DNA from: Phyllobacterium sophorae
GTDB taxonomy: Bacteria; Pseudomonadota; Alphaproteobacteria; Rhizobiales; Rhizobiaceae
Length of the DNA stretch: 64,000 bases
NCBI RefSeq assembly: GCF_003010965.1
Contig: NZ_PGGM01000006.1
Location: 1 to 64,000 of the forward strand
Reading direction: 5' to 3'
Under the pieces are notes generated by a model that ran no database searches, was not told the DNA's origin, and saw only the letters and a list, made by a program, of their open reading frames with translations. The translations under genes and the position numbers were made by a program. The stretch's first letter is position 1. Every line of letters starts with the position of its first letter. Below are positions 34,328-43,249 of this stretch, piece by piece.

Positions 34328-35211
34328 TGGCGAACACACCTGGGGACGCACAAAGGGCTTTTCCGCCGTCCTTGCCGCAAATGTTGATTGAAGGTGCTGT
34401 GCGTGCCGCCTTGCTCGAAGATCTCGGCCGGGCAGGCGATATCACGACAAATGCGACCTTGCCGGAAGATGCCACCGCGGCGGCTGCTCTCTCCAGCCGT
34501 GAAGTCGGGACGATCTGCGGCTTAGGCTTTGCGCGCGCCGCCTTCGCGCTCATCGACCCTTCATTGACATTCACGGCGCTCGTGAAAGATGGCGCCCGGG
34601 TCAATCGGGGCGACAACGTCGCACGAATCGAGGGCAACGCGCGCGCCATTTTGTCTGCAGAGCGGGTCGCGCTCAATTATCTTATGCATCTGAGCGGCAT
34701 CGCCAGCTATACGGCGAAATTCGCGGATTTGATCGCCCACACGAATGCAAAGGTTTGCGACACCCGCAAGACAATTCCCGGCATGCGCGCCTTCGCCAAA
34801 TACGCTGTGAAATGCGGTGGTGGCGCCAATCATCGCTTTGGCCTCGACGATGCGATCTTGATCAAGGACAATCATGTTGCTGTTGCGGGCGGTGTGGCAA
34901 AGGCAATTCTTGCTGCACGAGCTTACGCAGGCCACCTCGTCAAGATCGAAGTGGAAGTGGACGGAATTCACCAGCTGGAGGAAGCACTGTCAGTCCAGGC
35001 AGATGTGATTCTACTTGATAATATGGGGCCGGAACTGCTTGAAAAGGCAGTAAAAATCAATGCTGGCCGTGCAAAACTCGAAGCGTCCGGCGGGATCGCT
35101 TTTGACACGATCAAAGCGATTGCGGAAACCGGGGTGGACTATATTTCGACATCTAAAATCACTATGGCAGCACCAACTCTGGATATCGGATTGGATATTG
35201 AACTGACATGA
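34327..35211 (+). CDS. nadC: Nicotinate-nucleotide pyrophosphorylase (quinolinate phosphoribosyltransferase)
   Basis: Converts quinolinate and PRPP to nicotinate mononucleotide. 294 aa, with LEDLGRAGDITTNATLPED, ALNYLMHLSGIASYTAKF, CDTRKTIPGMRAFAKYAVKC, GGGANHRFGLDDAILIKDNH and KIEVEVDGIHQLEEAL, all typical. ATG 34327 overlaps the nadB stop (TGATG); the upstream frame is a shadow of nadB. Overlaps panC by 4 bases. Confidence 0.95.
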   Translation: MANTPGDAQRAFPPSLPQMLIEGAVRAALLEDLGRAGDITTNATLPEDATAAAALSSREVGTICGLGFARAAFALIDPSLTFTALVKDGARVNRGDNVARIEGNARAILSAERVALNYLMHLSGIASYTAKFADLIAHTNAKVCDTRKTIPGMRAFAKYAVKCGGGANHRFGLDDAILIKDNHVAVAGGVAKAILAARAYAGHLVKIEVEVDGIHQLEEALSVQADVILLDNMGPELLEKAVKINAGRAKLEASGGIAFDTIKAIAETGVDYISTSKITMAAPTLDIGLDIELT

Positions 35212-36053
35212 AGGTCATCGCCACGATTGCTGAACTGCGTGCTGCTCTTAAATCCGAACGGCTCAAGACCAGGTCGATCGGCCTCGTTCCCACCATGGGC
35301 TATCTGCATATCGGCCACATGGAACTGGTCCGCCGGTCCAAGGCTGCCTGCGATGTCACTGTGGTTTCGATATTCGTCAACCCCACGCAGTTCGGGCCGA
35401 ATGAGGACCTCTCGACCTATCCGCGCGACATGGAAGGCGACCTTGCCAAGCTCAGGGCCGAAGGTGTTGACTATGTCTTCACACCGGAAGTCACCGAAAT
35501 CTATCGCCCCGGCGCCAATACGATCGTCGATAACCCTGTCCTGTCGCGCGTACTGATTGGCAAGATCCGCCCCGGACACTTTCGGGGTGTGACAACCGTC
35601 GTCACCAAACTGTTCAATATAGTGCAGCCGGATCACGCGTTTTTCGGTGAGAAGGATTATCAGCAACTGACAATCATCCGCCGCATGGTGGCGGATCTCG
35701 ATATGCCGATTGAAATCACCGGTGTTGCGACGGTACGCGAGCCGGACGGCATCGCTTGCTCTTCACGCAACGCCATGCTCACGCCTGCCGACCGCAAGAA
35801 AGCCGTCATCCTGGCAAAGTCATTGGCTCAAGCGGAGGAAATGGCTGCGAAAGGCCAGCGCTCAGTCTCGACTATTCGCAATGCGGTGCGCACGGTCCTT
35901 GAAACGGAGAAGCGCGGTGAGATCGAATCTGTCGACATTCGCGATGCACAGACACTTGATGCGGTTTCGGGCAAATTCAAGCAGCCAGTTGTCATCCTTT
36001 TGACCGTTCGCTTCGGCAAGGTACGGCTGATCGATCAGCGTGTCATAGGCTGA
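35208..36053 (+). CDS. panC: Pantothenate synthetase
   Basis: ATP-dependent condensation of pantoate with beta-alanine. 281 aa of the nucleotidyltransferase superfamily: [20 protein letters not shown] with the HIGH motif, [40 protein letters not shown], and KMSKS-like region GIACSSRN. The ATG overlaps the nadC stop (ATGA), linking pantothenate and NAD synthesis in one transcript. Confidence 0.95.
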   Translation: MKVIATIAELRAALKSERLKTRSIGLVPTMGYLHIGHMELVRRSKAACDVTVVSIFVNPTQFGPNEDLSTYPRDMEGDLAKLRAEGVDYVFTPEVTEIYRPGANTIVDNPVLSRVLIGKIRPGHFRGVTTVVTKLFNIVQPDHAFFGEKDYQQLTIIRRMVADLDMPIEITGVATVREPDGIACSSRNAMLTPADRKKAVILAKSLAQAEEMAAKGQRSVSTIRNAVRTVLETEKRGEIESVDIRDAQTLDAVSGKFKQPVVILLTVRFGKVRLIDQRVIG

Positions 36054-36076
36054 GCAAGGCCAGGGAGGGGAGAAAC

Positions 36077-36892
36077 ATGAGCCAGGAAATCGTTATACGC
36101 CGCGTCACCGCACCGGAGATCCGCGGGCGCAAAGGCGGCGAGCCGATCGTGGCTCTGACCTCGTATCACGCCAACACCGCCCGCATCGTCGACAGCCATG
36201 CGGATATTCTTCTCGTGGGCGACAGTCTTGGCATGGTTCTCTACGCCATGGAATCAACGCTCGGCGTGTCGCTGGATCTGATGATCGCCCATGGTAAGGC
36301 CGTCGTGCGCGGTTCGAAACGGGCCATGGTTGTGGTCGATATGCCCTTTGGCTCCTATGAGGAAAGCCCCGCAATGGCATTTCGCAATGCTGCGCGCGTC
36401 ATGCAGGAAACCGGCTGTGGTGCGGTCAAGCTTGAAGGCGGTGTCCGCATGGCCGACACCATCCGCTTCCTCACCGAGCGCGGTATTCCGGTGATGGCGC
36501 ATATCGGGCTGACCCCGCAATCGATCAACACGCTCGGTGGCTTTAAGACGCAAGGCCGTGACACTGCGTTATGGCCGATTATCAAGGCCGATGCGCAGGC
36601 GGTAAGCGCGGCGGGTGCCTTTTCCGTTGTGCTTGAAGGCATTGTTGAACCGCTGGCTGCGGAGATTTCGCGCGAAACGGCTATCCCAACTATCGGCATT
36701 GGCGGCTCGAGGGAATGCGACGGTCAGATCCTCGTCCTCGAAGACATGCTCGGCTATAACCCAAAGCCGCCCAAATTCGTCAAGGTTTACGGTTCCGTGA
36801 GCACCGTCATCGACCAGGCCGTCAAAGCCTACGCAGACGACGTGCGCTCGCGGGCGTTCCCCGCTGACGAAAACGTCTACCTGTTGAAATAG
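36077..36892 (+). CDS. panB: 3-methyl-2-oxobutanoate hydroxymethyltransferase
   Basis: Adds a one-carbon unit from methylenetetrahydrofolate to ketoisovalerate, making ketopantoate. 271 aa: [40 protein letters not shown] (metal ligand Asp), [47 protein letters not shown]-like [27 protein letters not shown] lies before the ATG. Convergent with the cupin gene, 8 bases apart. Confidence 0.95.
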   Translation: MSQEIVIRRVTAPEIRGRKGGEPIVALTSYHANTARIVDSHADILLVGDSLGMVLYAMESTLGVSLDLMIAHGKAVVRGSKRAMVVVDMPFGSYEESPAMAFRNAARVMQETGCGAVKLEGGVRMADTIRFLTERGIPVMAHIGLTPQSINTLGGFKTQGRDTALWPIIKADAQAVSAAGAFSVVLEGIVEPLAAEISRETAIPTIGIGGSRECDGQILVLEDMLGYNPKPPKFVKVYGSVSTVIDQAVKAYADDVRSRAFPADENVYLLK

Positions 36893-36900
36893 CGGATTAC

Positions 36901-37413
36901 TCAATCGCGATTTTTCCGGTCTGTATCCGCCCCTTGCCAGTATTCCATGACGGCTGATCTGTCATACCCTTCGCCCATCAGCCGAACGCCGATACGTCCG
37001 GTTTCGGGATAGAACACAACCTCGTTCGGGTTTTTCTCGCCGATCATGATAAAGCGGCATGGCGCATCGCTGTGATTGTAGAAGGAATGGCCGGCCTTCT
37101 GTCCCGCGGGAAAGACGACATGGTCGCCAGCTTTCATCCGGTAGGTCTTGTCGCCGAGCCGCAGCGTCATTTCACCTTCAAGGATGAATGCCTGCTCTTC
37201 CTCCAGCATATGATAGTGGTTCAGGCTCGACTCCATGCCTGGCGCGAGTTCTTCCAATTGCACACCGACGTGATTGGCGCCGCCAAAGCCGGAAAGATAG
37301 CGAAACTTGCTTCCATAGCGGCTGCCTTGCGACCATTCTTCCCAGGGCACTGTGTCCGACGCGAATGGTTCGGAAATGCCGTCGGCATTGAGCGATGTCG
37401 GTTTGTCGTCCAT
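36901..37413 (-). CDS. Cupin-domain protein
   Basis: 170 aa, single cupin: motif 1 is SLNHYHMLEEEQAFILEGEM (metal-type HxH-x-E pattern) and motif 2 PAGQKAGHSFYNHSDAPC. The rest has no extra domain. Function open: small cupins of this type include isomerases, dioxygenase-like and sugar-binding proteins. ATG 37413 has GGGAGAG upstream; the longer frame to 37548 overlaps the regulator gene and lacks conserved residues. Same strand as the NadQ-like gene, 10 bases after it. Confidence 0.75.
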   Translation of the reverse strand: MDDKPTSLNADGISEPFASDTVPWEEWSQGSRYGSKFRYLSGFGGANHVGVQLEELAPGMESSLNHYHMLEEEQAFILEGEMTLRLGDKTYRMKAGDHVVFPAGQKAGHSFYNHSDAPCRFIMIGEKNPNEVVFYPETGRIGVRLMGEGYDRSAVMEYWQGADTDRKNRD

Positions 37414-37423
37414 TTCACTCTCC

Positions 37424-38383
37424 CTATCCTCTGCCGCCCACCCTGAGGCCTGCCACGCTGCGCTCTTCCAGCACGTTGTGGCGGAAGCGATAAAGCGCCG
37501 CCGGTCTGCCCCGCGCTTGTGTCTGTTCAGCACCAGTGGGCTCAACAAGTTCCGTTGTCTCGACCAGCCTGCGGAAGTTCTGCTTGTGCAGGTGCCGCCC
37601 GGAAATTGCCTCTACGGTCTCCTGAAGCGCGGTCAGCGTAAAGGTGGGCGGCATCAGTTCGAAGACGACAGGCCGGTATTTGAGCTTGGCGCGCAGCCGG
37701 GATATCGCCGTCGCAAGGATGCGCCGGTGGTCGAAGCTCATCGGCAGTCCCAGCATGCGCGAGAGCTCAGTACGCTCGGCACGGCCGTCCCGCACCGCCT
37801 CTTCTATCAAGCCCGCTTCATACAGGAGTTCGTAGCGTTCGAGCACGCGCTCTTCATCCCAGGCAATGCCGTCATCGCCAAATGCAAGCCGAAACCGGCT
37901 GAGTCGCGCCGGCACGCCGCTTTTCTCGGCCCACGCATGCAATGCGGGTCGGATCATCTCGTCGATCATGACGGGTTTGCCAGTGCGCCAGTCCTCCCAA
38001 GGCAGGAAAGAATACCAGCTACGCCAGCGCGCGCCGGATTTGCGCAGAGCCTCCTTGTTGTCGTCCGTCGTGCGGGTGAGCGCAAGATAACCCACCGAGA
38101 CGATGTGCAGGTCCCGATCTTCGGCAGTTTTGTGTCGCCCCCGATCGCCGAACGTATAAAGCTGTTCGACATATCCGAGCCGCAAGGGCGTCTGTTCCGC
38201 CACCCATTCACGCAGACCCGTCTCGAACGTTCGATGCTGCAGGGGATTGAATGGACCGAATGGCAGCTCGTCGCGTTCGGCATCGTCGCCGGATGGCGTG
38301 GTCAGGATCAGCGGATCATTATTGGCCACGGCGACGATGGCGGCACTCAGGTTTATCTCAACCGCATTGGGCGTACCGGTCAT
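37424..38383 (-). CDS. nadQ: NadQ-like transcriptional regulator (NUDIX-like plus winged helix)
   Basis: About 319 aa. The N-terminal half is a NUDIX-like effector domain without a full Nudix box (VEINLSAAIVAVANNDPLIL, LYTFGDRGRHKTAEDRDLHI, SVGYLALTRTT). The C-terminal part has the winged-helix region FELMPPTFTLTALQETVEAI and KQNFRRLVETTELVEPTGAE, as in NrtR/NadQ regulators. In alphaproteobacteria NadQ (COG4111) represses NAD synthesis genes. The candidate site before nadA supports this. GTG 38389 is an alternative start. The phosphatase gene lies directly upstream, so they are probably co-transcribed. Confidence 0.78.
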   Translation of the reverse strand: MTGTPNAVEINLSAAIVAVANNDPLILTTPSGDDAERDELPFGPFNPLQHRTFETGLREWVAEQTPLRLGYVEQLYTFGDRGRHKTAEDRDLHIVSVGYLALTRTTDDNKEALRKSGARWRSWYSFLPWEDWRTGKPVMIDEMIRPALHAWAEKSGVPARLSRFRLAFGDDGIAWDEERVLERYELLYEAGLIEEAVRDGRAERTELSRMLGLPMSFDHRRILATAISRLRAKLKYRPVVFELMPPTFTLTALQETVEAISGRHLHKQNFRRLVETTELVEPTGAEQTQARGRPAALYRFRHNVLEERSVAGLRVGGRG

Positions 38384-38385
38384 GG

Positions 38386-38901
38386 TCACACCACGAGCGG
38401 AAGAATGAAGGGCGTACCTTCAAAAGCCTCTTCGCCACGTCCGATTGCCTTGATCGCATCGACCATCCGGCCCTGACGCCCAAGCATATCGTCGGCCAGT
38501 GCCACGAGCCGGCTGTTGGGCGTAGCAGAAGGCGCGTTGCGACGCAGAACCTGAGCCAGATGCACTTCGTCAAGCTCCGGGTTGAGCGCCAATGCGGTGA
38601 TGTAGGCACCCGCGGTCGAGCGCGAGATGCCGGCATAGCAGTGAATGAGGAGAGGTGCCTCGCGATCCCAGCGCCGGCCAAATGCAATCAAGTCGCTGAC
38701 ATGGTCGGCGATTGGATGCGTCATGCCTTCCGTAGGCTCGACAATATCGTTGAAACCGAGAAACAAATGCCGCTCCTCGACTATTTCCACAGGTCGCGGG
38801 ACGGGCGTACCGATGTTGATCAGCGTGATCATGTCGCGTGCGCCAAACCGGGTCGCCGACTCGGCAAGGCGGGAAAGGGGTGAAACGACGATATGCGGCA
38901 T
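38386..38901 (-). CDS. Tyrosine/dual-specificity phosphatase-like protein
   Basis: 171 aa with the Cys-phosphatase signature HCYAGISRSTAGAYI (C-x5-R), and a candidate general acid in GFNDIVEP ahead of it. Such small phosphatases are common in rhizobia; the substrate is unknown. ATG 38901 follows AAGGATAAC; the extension to 38973 shadows the HD gene. It lies between the HD gene and nadQ in one minus-strand run (YgfZ, HD, phosphatase, NadQ, cupin). Confidence 0.8.
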   Translation of the reverse strand: MPHIVVSPLSRLAESATRFGARDMITLINIGTPVPRPVEIVEERHLFLGFNDIVEPTEGMTHPIADHVSDLIAFGRRWDREAPLLIHCYAGISRSTAGAYITALALNPELDEVHLAQVLRRNAPSATPNSRLVALADDMLGRQGRMVDAIKAIGRGEEAFEGTPFILPLVV

Positions 38902-38905
38902 GATG

Positions 38906-39544
38906 TTATCCTTGGCTCTGCGCACGTTGCTTGTCGAGAGACGCAAACCGCTGCAGAAAAGCGTTTTGTACATTCTGGGTCGCCAAGGGAATCAAGTCGA
39001 GACCTTGCGGGTCAATTCCGCGCGGCCGACCAAAAAACTGTACGGCTTCCTTCTCGGCAAAGCCAGCAAGGCGCGTGGCTTCGTAATAAGCCGCAATCGC
39101 ATCTGCACGTTTGATCAAAGCGCGAAGGTCTTGCTTGACAACCGGTTTCAGTGAGAACCGCAGATGAATGGCATGCTGCAATCGCAATTCAACGCTTTTG
39201 TAATCTCCCCCCACGACGGCTTTGAACGGTGAGATCATGTCGCCGATCACATACTCCGGCGCATCGTGCAGCAGAGCGATCAAACGCTGTTCGGTGGTCG
39301 CGTCCGGAACGATCGTGCCGAAGATTTCTTCAACCAGCAGCGAATGCTGCGCCACTGAAAAAGCATGATCACCGATGGTCTGGCCATTCCATCGCGCGAC
39401 GCGTGCGAGGCCTTGGGCGATGTCTTCGATTTCAATGTCCAGCGGAGAGGGGTCAAGCAAATCCAACCGGCGGCCGGAAAGCATACGCTGCCAGGCTCTC
39501 AACTCGGTTTTCTTCAGTACAATGGTGAGCGGCTTTGCTGGCAT
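38906..39544 (-). CDS. HD-domain phosphohydrolase (YfbR-like)
   Basis: 212 aa. HD-type metal ligands: HAFSVAQHSLLVEE, LLHDAPEYVIGDM (His-Asp pair), and a distal Asp in LIKRADAIAAYYEA. This arrangement is that of YfbR-like 5'-nucleotidases acting on dNMPs. ATG 39544 was chosen because the extension to 39664 is not conserved-looking and overlaps ygfZ. Confidence 0.82.
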   Translation of the reverse strand: MPAKPLTIVLKKTELRAWQRMLSGRRLDLLDPSPLDIEIEDIAQGLARVARWNGQTIGDHAFSVAQHSLLVEEIFGTIVPDATTEQRLIALLHDAPEYVIGDMISPFKAVVGGDYKSVELRLQHAIHLRFSLKPVVKQDLRALIKRADAIAAYYEATRLAGFAEKEAVQFFGRPRGIDPQGLDLIPLATQNVQNAFLQRFASLDKQRAQSQG

Positions 39545-39557
39545 TGACAATCCCCGA

Positions 39558-40409
39558 TCAGGCCTCTTGCGTTGCCTCGGGGAATGTAAACCGGTGTTCT
39601 GCGGGAATGGCAAGGTGGATGGCAGTTTCTCCTGCCATAATGGGCATGCCGTTGTCCGTCGCATCTTTCACGCGGTCGATACGGACAAGCGCCAGTCCGG
39701 TTTTTCCAGCGACACTGCCAAGCGTGCCGATCTCACGGTTATTGGCGGTAATTGGCGTGCCGGTTTCCGGCAAATCCGACGGGCCGCTAGCAATAAGGAT
39801 GCGCCGCCTTGCCGTACCCCGATGCTGCATGCGGGAGACCACTTCCTGGCCAACAAAGCAGCCCTTCCTGAATGAAACACCACCTGTCTGATCCAGATTG
39901 ATGTCATGTGGGAAAGCATCGCCAAGTCCATAGTCGTTCGGGGCTTCTGCAACACCATGGGCGATACGAAGAGCGGTCCAGGCCATCCCGTTTCCCCCAG
40001 GCCCTTGCGCCCCGCCGTAGTGACGTCTGACATTCAAAGCATCAGGAAACCGCCGGTCATGCACAATTGATTCAGTTTCCGAAGGCTTTGAATCCTCTTC
40101 CCAGGAAACATGGACAAGCATTTCTGAATCAACGACAATTTGTACCTTGGCGCGCAATTTGTAGAGTGTGAGCCGCTTCAAAAAGTCGCCGGTGGAAGTC
40201 CGCAGCGCATCGAGGCGCAAACCATCGCCATTGCGTGAAACGAGGAATTCGAACAGGATCTTGCCTTGCGGATTGAGGAGAGCGCCGGGTTTCAGATCCC
40301 CGCGTTCAAGCGTGTCGAGGTCGGTGGTTATCAGGTTCTGGAGGAAATCTTCAGCATCCTCGCCGGTCACGTTGAGGACGGCTCTTTCGTTTAAACTTGC
40401 CGATGGCAT
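39558..40409 (-). CDS. ygfZ: Folate-binding YgfZ/GcvT-like protein
   Basis: 283 aa of the glycine cleavage T-protein fold. Signature SFRKGCFVGQEVVSRMQHRG contains the conserved K-G-C-x-x-G-Q-E with the functional Cys. YgfZ proteins bind tetrahydrofolate and support Fe-S cluster repair, useful to NadA and other cluster enzymes. N-terminal ERAVLNVTGEDAEDFLQNLI is typical. Divergent from the dihydroorotase-like gene, with 76 bases between the starts. Confidence 0.92.
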   Translation of the reverse strand: MPSASLNERAVLNVTGEDAEDFLQNLITTDLDTLERGDLKPGALLNPQGKILFEFLVSRNGDGLRLDALRTSTGDFLKRLTLYKLRAKVQIVVDSEMLVHVSWEEDSKPSETESIVHDRRFPDALNVRRHYGGAQGPGGNGMAWTALRIAHGVAEAPNDYGLGDAFPHDINLDQTGGVSFRKGCFVGQEVVSRMQHRGTARRRILIASGPSDLPETGTPITANNREIGTLGSVAGKTGLALVRIDRVKDATDNGMPIMAGETAIHLAIPAEHRFTFPEATQEA

Positions 40410-40485
40410 CGCATCACCCTTGCCTTTCGCGTCCCTGTTACGTAATCCGCAAGGACGAGGTGTGCAAGACGGGAACGGAAAGCAA

Positions 40486-41820
40486 ATGGCTCAAGGTTTC
40501 GACACGATTTATCGAAGCGGTATTGTCGTCAACCAGGATGGGGTCGGGTTGCGCGATATCGGTATCAGCAATGGCAGCATTGCCGCTATCGGCAATCTTG
40601 GCAATGCCTCCGCGGGCGAGATCATCGATGCCACCGGACTGCATATCCTGCCCGGTGTCGTCGACAGCCAGGTGCATTTTCGCGAGCCGGGTCTTGAGCA
40701 TAAGGAAGATCTGGAAAGTGGCTCGCGCTCCGCTGTTCTCGGTGGTGTTACCGCCGTCTTTGAAATGCCGAACACCAAGCCGCTGACCACTTCTGCCGAA
40801 ACGCTCGAAGACAAGGTGCGGCGCGGCCAACACCGCATGCATTGCGACTTTGCCTTCTGGGTCGGCGGCACGCGCGACAATGCCAATGATGTTGCCGAGC
40901 TCGAGCGATTGCCCGGCGCCGCCGGCATCAAGGTGTTCATGGGTTCCTCCACCGGCGACCTTCTCGTCGAGGACGATGAGGGCGTGCGTTCGATCCTCAA
41001 GAATACGCGCCGTCGTGCCGCCTTCCATTCGGAAGACGAATTCCGCCTGCGCGAGCGCGAGAGTTTCCGCATACCGGGTGATCCCTCGTCTCATCCGGTA
41101 TGGCGAGACGAAATCGCGGCGCTCAAATGCACCCAACGGCTGGTGCGGATCGCGCGCGAAACTCGCGCGCGCATACACGTCCTGCATATCTCGACGGCCG
41201 AAGAGATCGATTTCCTGAAAGATCACAAGGATGTTGCAAGCTGCGAGGCGACGCCGCATCACCTGACGCTCGACGCCAGTCAGTATGCGACGCTCGGAAC
41301 GCTGCTGCAGATGAACCCGCCAGTGCGTGACGCGCGTCATCGCGATGGCGTCTGGAAGGGTATCGGGCAGGGGATTGTCGATGTGCTTGGTTCCGACCAC
41401 GCACCGCATACGCTTGAAGAAAAATCAAAACCGTATCCAGCGTCCCCCTCGGGGATGACCGGCGTACAGACGCTGGTGCCGATCATGCTCGATCATGTAA
41501 ATGCTGGCCGCATGTCCATCGAGCGCTTTGTCGACCTGAGCTCGCATGGCCCGAACCGCCTGTTCGGCATGGCCCGCAAGGGCCGCATCGCAGTCGGCTA
41601 TGACGCCGATTTGACGATCGTCGATATGAAGCGGCGCGAAACCATTACCAATGCGCAGGTTGGCTCGAAGGCGGGCTGGACGCCCTATGACGGCAAGACC
41701 GTCACTGGCTGGCCGGTCGGCACCATCATTCGCGGTCAAAAGGTCATGTGGGAAGGTGAGATCGTCACGCCTTCGCGGGGTGAACCGGTGCTGTTTGGCG
41801 AAGCGCTGCCTCAAAATTGA
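40486..41820 (+). CDS. Dihydroorotase-like amidohydrolase
   Basis: 444 aa from ATG 40486. A TIM-barrel amidohydrolase with PGVVDSQVHFREPGLEHKED, GGVTAVFEMPNTKPLTTSAE, AAFHSEDEFRLRERESFRIP, ARIHVLHISTAEEIDFL and VLGSDHAPHTLEEKSKPYP. These are the class I dihydroorotase segments, with the later His ligands and the catalytic Asp present. The first metal motif, normally H-x-H, is Q-V-H here, so metal binding or activity may differ; I recall the same change in close relatives. It could be a functional variant, a non-catalytic partner of aspartate transcarbamoylase, or a related hydrolase. Confidence 0.8.
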   Translation: MAQGFDTIYRSGIVVNQDGVGLRDIGISNGSIAAIGNLGNASAGEIIDATGLHILPGVVDSQVHFREPGLEHKEDLESGSRSAVLGGVTAVFEMPNTKPLTTSAETLEDKVRRGQHRMHCDFAFWVGGTRDNANDVAELERLPGAAGIKVFMGSSTGDLLVEDDEGVRSILKNTRRRAAFHSEDEFRLRERESFRIPGDPSSHPVWRDEIAALKCTQRLVRIARETRARIHVLHISTAEEIDFLKDHKDVASCEATPHHLTLDASQYATLGTLLQMNPPVRDARHRDGVWKGIGQGIVDVLGSDHAPHTLEEKSKPYPASPSGMTGVQTLVPIMLDHVNAGRMSIERFVDLSSHGPNRLFGMARKGRIAVGYDADLTIVDMKRRETITNAQVGSKAGWTPYDGKTVTGWPVGTIIRGQKVMWEGEIVTPSRGEPVLFGEALPQN

Positions 41821-41887
41821 ATGCACGAAGAATATTACGAGTAAGTTGATATTGTGTACACATTTATGTATATAAGGGAAGGCTATC

Positions 41888-42181
41888 TTGAAGGATGTCG
41901 AGCTCCAATTTGAATGGGATGTAGAAAAAGCCAAAAGCAATATAGTCAAACATGGAATCTCGTTTCCAAACGCCGCAAAGATTTTCGCAAATGAGATTCT
42001 TGAATATGTTGACGTGCGTGAGGACTACGGCGAACTGCGGTTTATAGCGCTCGGTCGAGTGGATTTTAAGATCTATCGCGTTGTGTATACGCGCCGTGCT
42101 GACAAGGTCATACGCATTATCAGCGCGCAGAAAGCGGGAAAATATGAACAAGAAATCTACTACCGCAAAACACTCGCTTAG
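41888..42181 (+). CDS. brnT: BrnT-type toxin
   Basis: 97 aa from TTG 41888, with GGGAAGG upstream. The BrnT/RelE-like fold signature is FEWDVEKAKSNIVKHGISFP, then IALGRVDFKIYRVVYTRR and IISAQKAGKYEQEIY. BrnT is a ribonuclease toxin. The gene precedes and overlaps brnA by 38 bases, the usual order for this system (toxin first). A GTGTACAC palindrome at about 41852-41859 upstream could be where the BrnTA complex represses its own promoter. Confidence 0.85.
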   Translation: MKDVELQFEWDVEKAKSNIVKHGISFPNAAKIFANEILEYVDVREDYGELRFIALGRVDFKIYRVVYTRRADKVIRIISAQKAGKYEQEIYYRKTLA

Positions 42182-42425
42182 CGAGATTGTAAGTATGCGT
42201 GATCCCCAAGAAGATCAGGCATATCTCGATGCGCCTGAAGCGGAATCCTTAGGCGAAAGTTTTTGGAACAACGCTCGCGTCGTCATGCCTGGCGGCAAGA
42301 CATCTGTTCATTTGCGTCTGGACACGGATGTCGTCGAATGGTTCAAGGCGCACGGCAAAGGGCACCTCACGCGCATGAACGCGGTGTTGCGGGCGTATGT
42401 GGAAGCTCATAAACACAACCGGTGA
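42144..42425 (+). CDS. brnA: BrnA-type antitoxin
   Basis: 93 aa. The C-terminal ribbon-helix-helix reads KTSVHLRLDTDVVEWFKAHG then HLTRMNAVLRAYVEAHK, as in BrnA. The N-terminal region is flexible and should wrap BrnT. ATG 42144 lies inside the end of brnT. Confidence 0.85.
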   Translation: MNKKSTTAKHSLSEIVSMRDPQEDQAYLDAPEAESLGESFWNNARVVMPGGKTSVHLRLDTDVVEWFKAHGKGHLTRMNAVLRAYVEAHKHNR

Positions 42426-42434
42426 TGTTGTAGT

Positions 42435-43220
42435 TTAGACCAGGTAAATCTCAGCCTTCATGAAAGTGACTGCCGATCCGGTCACAAGCACGCGGTCACC
42501 GGCGAGCTCGCAGAGGAGATGCCCGCCGCGCTTTGAGCGCTGAAAGGCCGACAGCCTGGCCTTTCCAAGCTTTTCCGCCCAGTACGGTACCAGCGTCGCA
42601 TGGGTCGAACCGGTCACGGGATCTTCCGGAATACCCGCGTAGGGCGCGAAATAGCGGGAGACGAAATCATGTTCGTTTCCTTCCGCCGTAACGACGAGCC
42701 CAAGGGGACCAAGGTCCGTGATCTTCGGCAGGTCTGGAACGAAATCGCGCACAGCCTGCTCGTCCTCCAATTCGACGAACAGGTTTTCGAAGTTCTTGAA
42801 CGCCGGTACGTTTTTGCCAACGATTTCTTTCAGCAGTGGCGGCATCTCTTTGATGGGCTCTGGAGGAAAGCTCGGAAAATCAAGCTGATAGCCTGAGTTG
42901 CTACGACTGACGCGCAATGTCCCAACGCGCGTTTCAAAAACCAGTTCACCTTCGACCCCAAGCTCGTTGGCGAGTACATGAGATGTAGCTAGTGTGGCAT
43001 GACCGCAGAAATCGACCTCATGGACTGGCGTGAACCAGCGCAGATCCCAGCCACTGGCGGTGCGCTTTGCAAAGGCCGTCTCGGCCAAATTGTTCTCCGC
43101 CGCAATCGCCTGCATCGTCACGTCGGATAGCCAGTCATCCAGAACGAGTACAGCGGCGGGATTGCCGCTGAAGAGTTCAGTTGCGAAGGCATCGACCTGA
43201 TACATCGTCAGCTTGGTCAT
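42435..43220 (-). CDS. PhzF-family protein
   Basis: 261 aa, diaminopimelate-epimerase fold. MYQVDAFATELFSGNPAAV, ENNLAETAF (catalytic Glu region), FTPVHEVDFCGHATLATSHV and IPEDPVTGSTHATLVPYWAE are diagnostic of PhzF/YddE proteins. Most members outside phenazine clusters have unknown isomerase activity. ATG 43220 is preferred; the frame continues to 43253, overlapping the sigma-factor gene. Confidence 0.88.
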   Translation of the reverse strand: MTKLTMYQVDAFATELFSGNPAAVLVLDDWLSDVTMQAIAAENNLAETAFAKRTASGWDLRWFTPVHEVDFCGHATLATSHVLANELGVEGELVFETRVGTLRVSRSNSGYQLDFPSFPPEPIKEMPPLLKEIVGKNVPAFKNFENLFVELEDEQAVRDFVPDLPKITDLGPLGLVVTAEGNEHDFVSRYFAPYAGIPEDPVTGSTHATLVPYWAEKLGKARLSAFQRSKRGGHLLCELAGDRVLVTGSAVTFMKAEIYLV

Positions 43221-43249
43221 GGGCACCGTCCATTGCGTGGAAAATTGCG

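Noticed and set aside
41852-41859. GTGTACAC palindrome upstream of brnT as a separate operator feature
   Set aside because: Only 8 bases long and easily found by chance; mentioned in the brnT entry only.
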